Source: Steroidobacteraceae bacterium
GTDB taxonomy: Bacteria > Pseudomonadota > Gammaproteobacteria > Steroidobacterales > Steroidobacteraceae
DNA: 8,141 nucleotides
Direction: 5' to 3'
Assembly (NCBI GenBank): GCA_025927665.1
Contig: JAICKZ010000143.1
Coordinates: 1 to 8,141, forward strand
In this document: positions 6,736-8,141 of the stretch, piece by piece
Numbering within the stretch: position 1 is the first letter of the stretch
How the letters are laid out: each line of letters begins with the position of its first letter
Translations under genes and position numbers: made by a program
Notes under the pieces: generated by a model
What the model was told of the DNA's origin: nothing
The model's input: the letters and a program-made list of their open reading frames with translations, nothing else
The model's database searches: none

Positions 6736-8141
6736 ACGCGCCCGCGCGTCAAAGTCTCTGCTATGGAGTTGCGTCGATACTTTCAGCCAGACAGGCCTAT
6801 CCATTGTCGCATTGGTGATCATGGCGCGAGTCATTGATGTCGAAGCGCTTGGCTTGGGGTCATTGGCTATTGTTACTACGCAACTTCTAACCATGCCCAT
6901 TGAGTTGCTGTTTGCAGACGCGCTCATTCAGCGCCGCGATTTACAATCAAGGCACATCGCGACAGCATTTACGTTTACATTAGTCGTTTCCATTACTGCA
7001 TCGTTATTACTGATGATTTCCGCACCATGGATTGCTGCACGTTATCAGAAGCTTGAACTCGCTTCTTTATTGCAGGTGTCAGCATTTGCGATTCCGTTTT
7101 CTGGAATCACCGCAGTGGCCGGCGCAGTACTGCGGCGCGAACTAAAATTCGCGCCGCTTGCACGTCGTACCGTTATCGGTCGAGTAGGTGGTGTGTTATT
7201 GGGCATTGCAATTGCATTGGCGGGTGGCGCTGCTTGGTCACTGGTCGCAATGTACGTGACTTCAATTGTTGTTTCGACTATAGCTTTGTGGACTGAATGG
7301 CATGAAAAGCCTGCACTGGAATGGAATCGTACTTCACTTCGCGAACTTTTCAGCTTCGCACTACCCAATATGGTTTCGCAGTTGCTGCTGCTCGGTAATG
7401 CCCGATTGTTTGTCATGTTAAGTGGCTTATATTTAAATGCGATAGAACTGGGTCGCCTAAGCTTTGCATTTAGAATTGTGGACGAATTACGTAATACTTT
7501 AAGTGCAGCGGCTTCACAACTGGCTATGCCATTGTTTGCACAACGTGCACATGATCGTGTTCAGTTTTCAATTGCATTCAGTGAAGCGACGGCTTTGACT
7601 TCAGCCGTGCTATTGCCGTTGTATGCGGGACTTGCAGTACTAAGTCATGATGTTCTTATGGTGGTGTTTGGCGACAAATGGCAGGCGGCAAGCACCACCG
7701 TAGAATTGCTTTCAATAGCTGCCATTGTCATTACTTACCGACAGTATTCTGGCGTTGCTGCCAATGCACGCGGCAAACCAGGATTAAATGCATTGGCCAA
7801 CGCGGTAGTATTGTTTGTCAGCATTCTATTGCTGTGCGCGGGCTGGACAAAAGTTGCAAGTGACGCAGCGCTTATATGGAATGTACGAGCGATCATGTCT
7901 CTGGTGGTATCTTTTATTGTTACTCGCATCGTGTTGGAAATGTCATTTTCAACCCAGTTGGAGCCAAGTATTGCTCCTTCGTTAACATCGGCGACAATGT
8001 GCGGAGTTTTACTATTGCTTAGATACTTACATGTATTACCACAAAGCGACTCACTGCGTTTAGGCTTGGAAATATTGACGGGTGCGTTAACTTATCTTCT
8101 TGCGCTGTGGATATTCTCGCGGCAACTTATTAGAAAGCTTC
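6725..8141 (+). CDS. Wzx-type oligosaccharide flippase, WzxC-like (3' partial)
   Basis: The frame is open without a stop from the ATG at 6725 to the window edge (472 codons visible). It encodes a polytopic membrane protein of the MOP superfamily (polysaccharide transporter branch), which flips undecaprenyl-diphosphate-linked repeat units to the periplasmic face. Features typical of the WzxC subgroup are the first helix LSIVALVIMARVI followed by GLGSLAI, the ALIQRRDL loop (67-73) with HIATAF, the AVLRRELKFAPLARRTVIGR segment, FALPNMVSQL (211-220), AFRIVDELRN (248-257) and VVFGDKWQAA (313-322). About twelve to fourteen hydrophobic segments are visible. Family members are about 480-500 residues, so only a short tail should be missing. 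Its position directly after a pyruvyl transferase recalls the wzxC/wcaK neighbourhood of colanic acid clusters. A Wzy polymerase is expected outside the window. Confidence 0.9.
   Translation, partial: MGVERARASKSLLWSCVDTFSQTGLSIVALVIMARVIDVEALGLGSLAIVTTQLLTMPIELLFADALIQRRDLQSRHIATAFTFTLVVSITASLLLMISAPWIAARYQKLELASLLQVSAFAIPFSGITAVAGAVLRRELKFAPLARRTVIGRVGGVLLGIAIALAGGAAWSLVAMYVTSIVVSTIALWTEWHEKPALEWNRTSLRELFSFALPNMVSQLLLLGNARLFVMLSGLYLNAIELGRLSFAFRIVDELRNTLSAAASQLAMPLFAQRAHDRVQFSIAFSEATALTSAVLLPLYAGLAVLSHDVLMVVFGDKWQAASTTVELLSIAAIVITYRQYSGVAANARGKPGLNALANAVVLFVSILLLCAGWTKVASDAALIWNVRAIMSLVVSFIVTRIVLEMSFSTQLEPSIAPSLTSATMCGVLLLLRYLHVLPQSDSLRLGLEILTGALTYLLALWIFSRQLIRKL

Noticed and set aside
6478..6927. 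A 149-codon open frame on the minus strand
   Set aside because: It runs antisense across the well-supported pyruvyl transferase and flippase genes, shows no recognisable domain and reads as low-complexity Arg/Ser-rich sequence.
7045..7416. A 123-codon open frame on the minus strand
   Set aside because: It is antisense to the flippase, whose hydrophobic periodicity and family motifs cover this stretch; the antisense product is compositionally biased.

Overview
The window is one strand of a polysaccharide (exopolysaccharide or capsule) biosynthesis operon from what looks like a Gram-negative bacterium. The reasons are a Wzx-type flippase, a Sec-exported glycoside hydrolase that would act in the periplasm or outside the cell, and a dense run of sugar-assembly and sugar-decoration genes. 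G+C looks moderate (mid-40s percent judged by eye, not counted). The gene set fits a beta- or gammaproteobacterium best, but nothing here fixes the genus. There are no RNA genes, mobile elements, CRISPR arrays or phage genes, and no stretch over 300 bases lacks a gene.

Layout, all on the + strand: (1) 1-941, the 3' part of a membrane-anchored family 2 glycosyltransferase whose start lies upstream of the window; (2) 942-2207, an integral-membrane acyltransferase-3 protein; (3) 2210-3196, an exported GH26-like glycoside hydrolase; (4) 3193-4443, a GT4-type glycosyltransferase with a degenerate C-terminal motif; (5) 4436-5632, a canonical GT4 glycosyltransferase; (6) 5683-6735, a polysaccharide pyruvyl transferase; (7) 6725-8141, a WzxC-like flippase that runs off the right edge. 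Junctions are abutting, 2 bases apart, or overlapping by 4, 8 and 11 bases. The one real gap is 50 bases before the pyruvyl transferase. This argues for co-transcription and translational coupling.

How the genes would work together (inference from family membership): the glycosyltransferases build a lipid-linked repeat unit on the cytoplasmic face. The pyruvyl transferase adds an acidic ketal and the acyltransferase adds an acetyl or similar ester. The flippase moves the unit across the inner membrane, and the exported GH26 enzyme could trim or release the polymer. The priming transferase, the Wzy polymerase and the Wza/Wzc export machinery are not in the window and would be expected in the flanks. 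The most distinctive points are the GH26-like hydrolase embedded in the operon, its divergent active-site motif, and the degenerate EX7E motif of the first GT4 enzyme.
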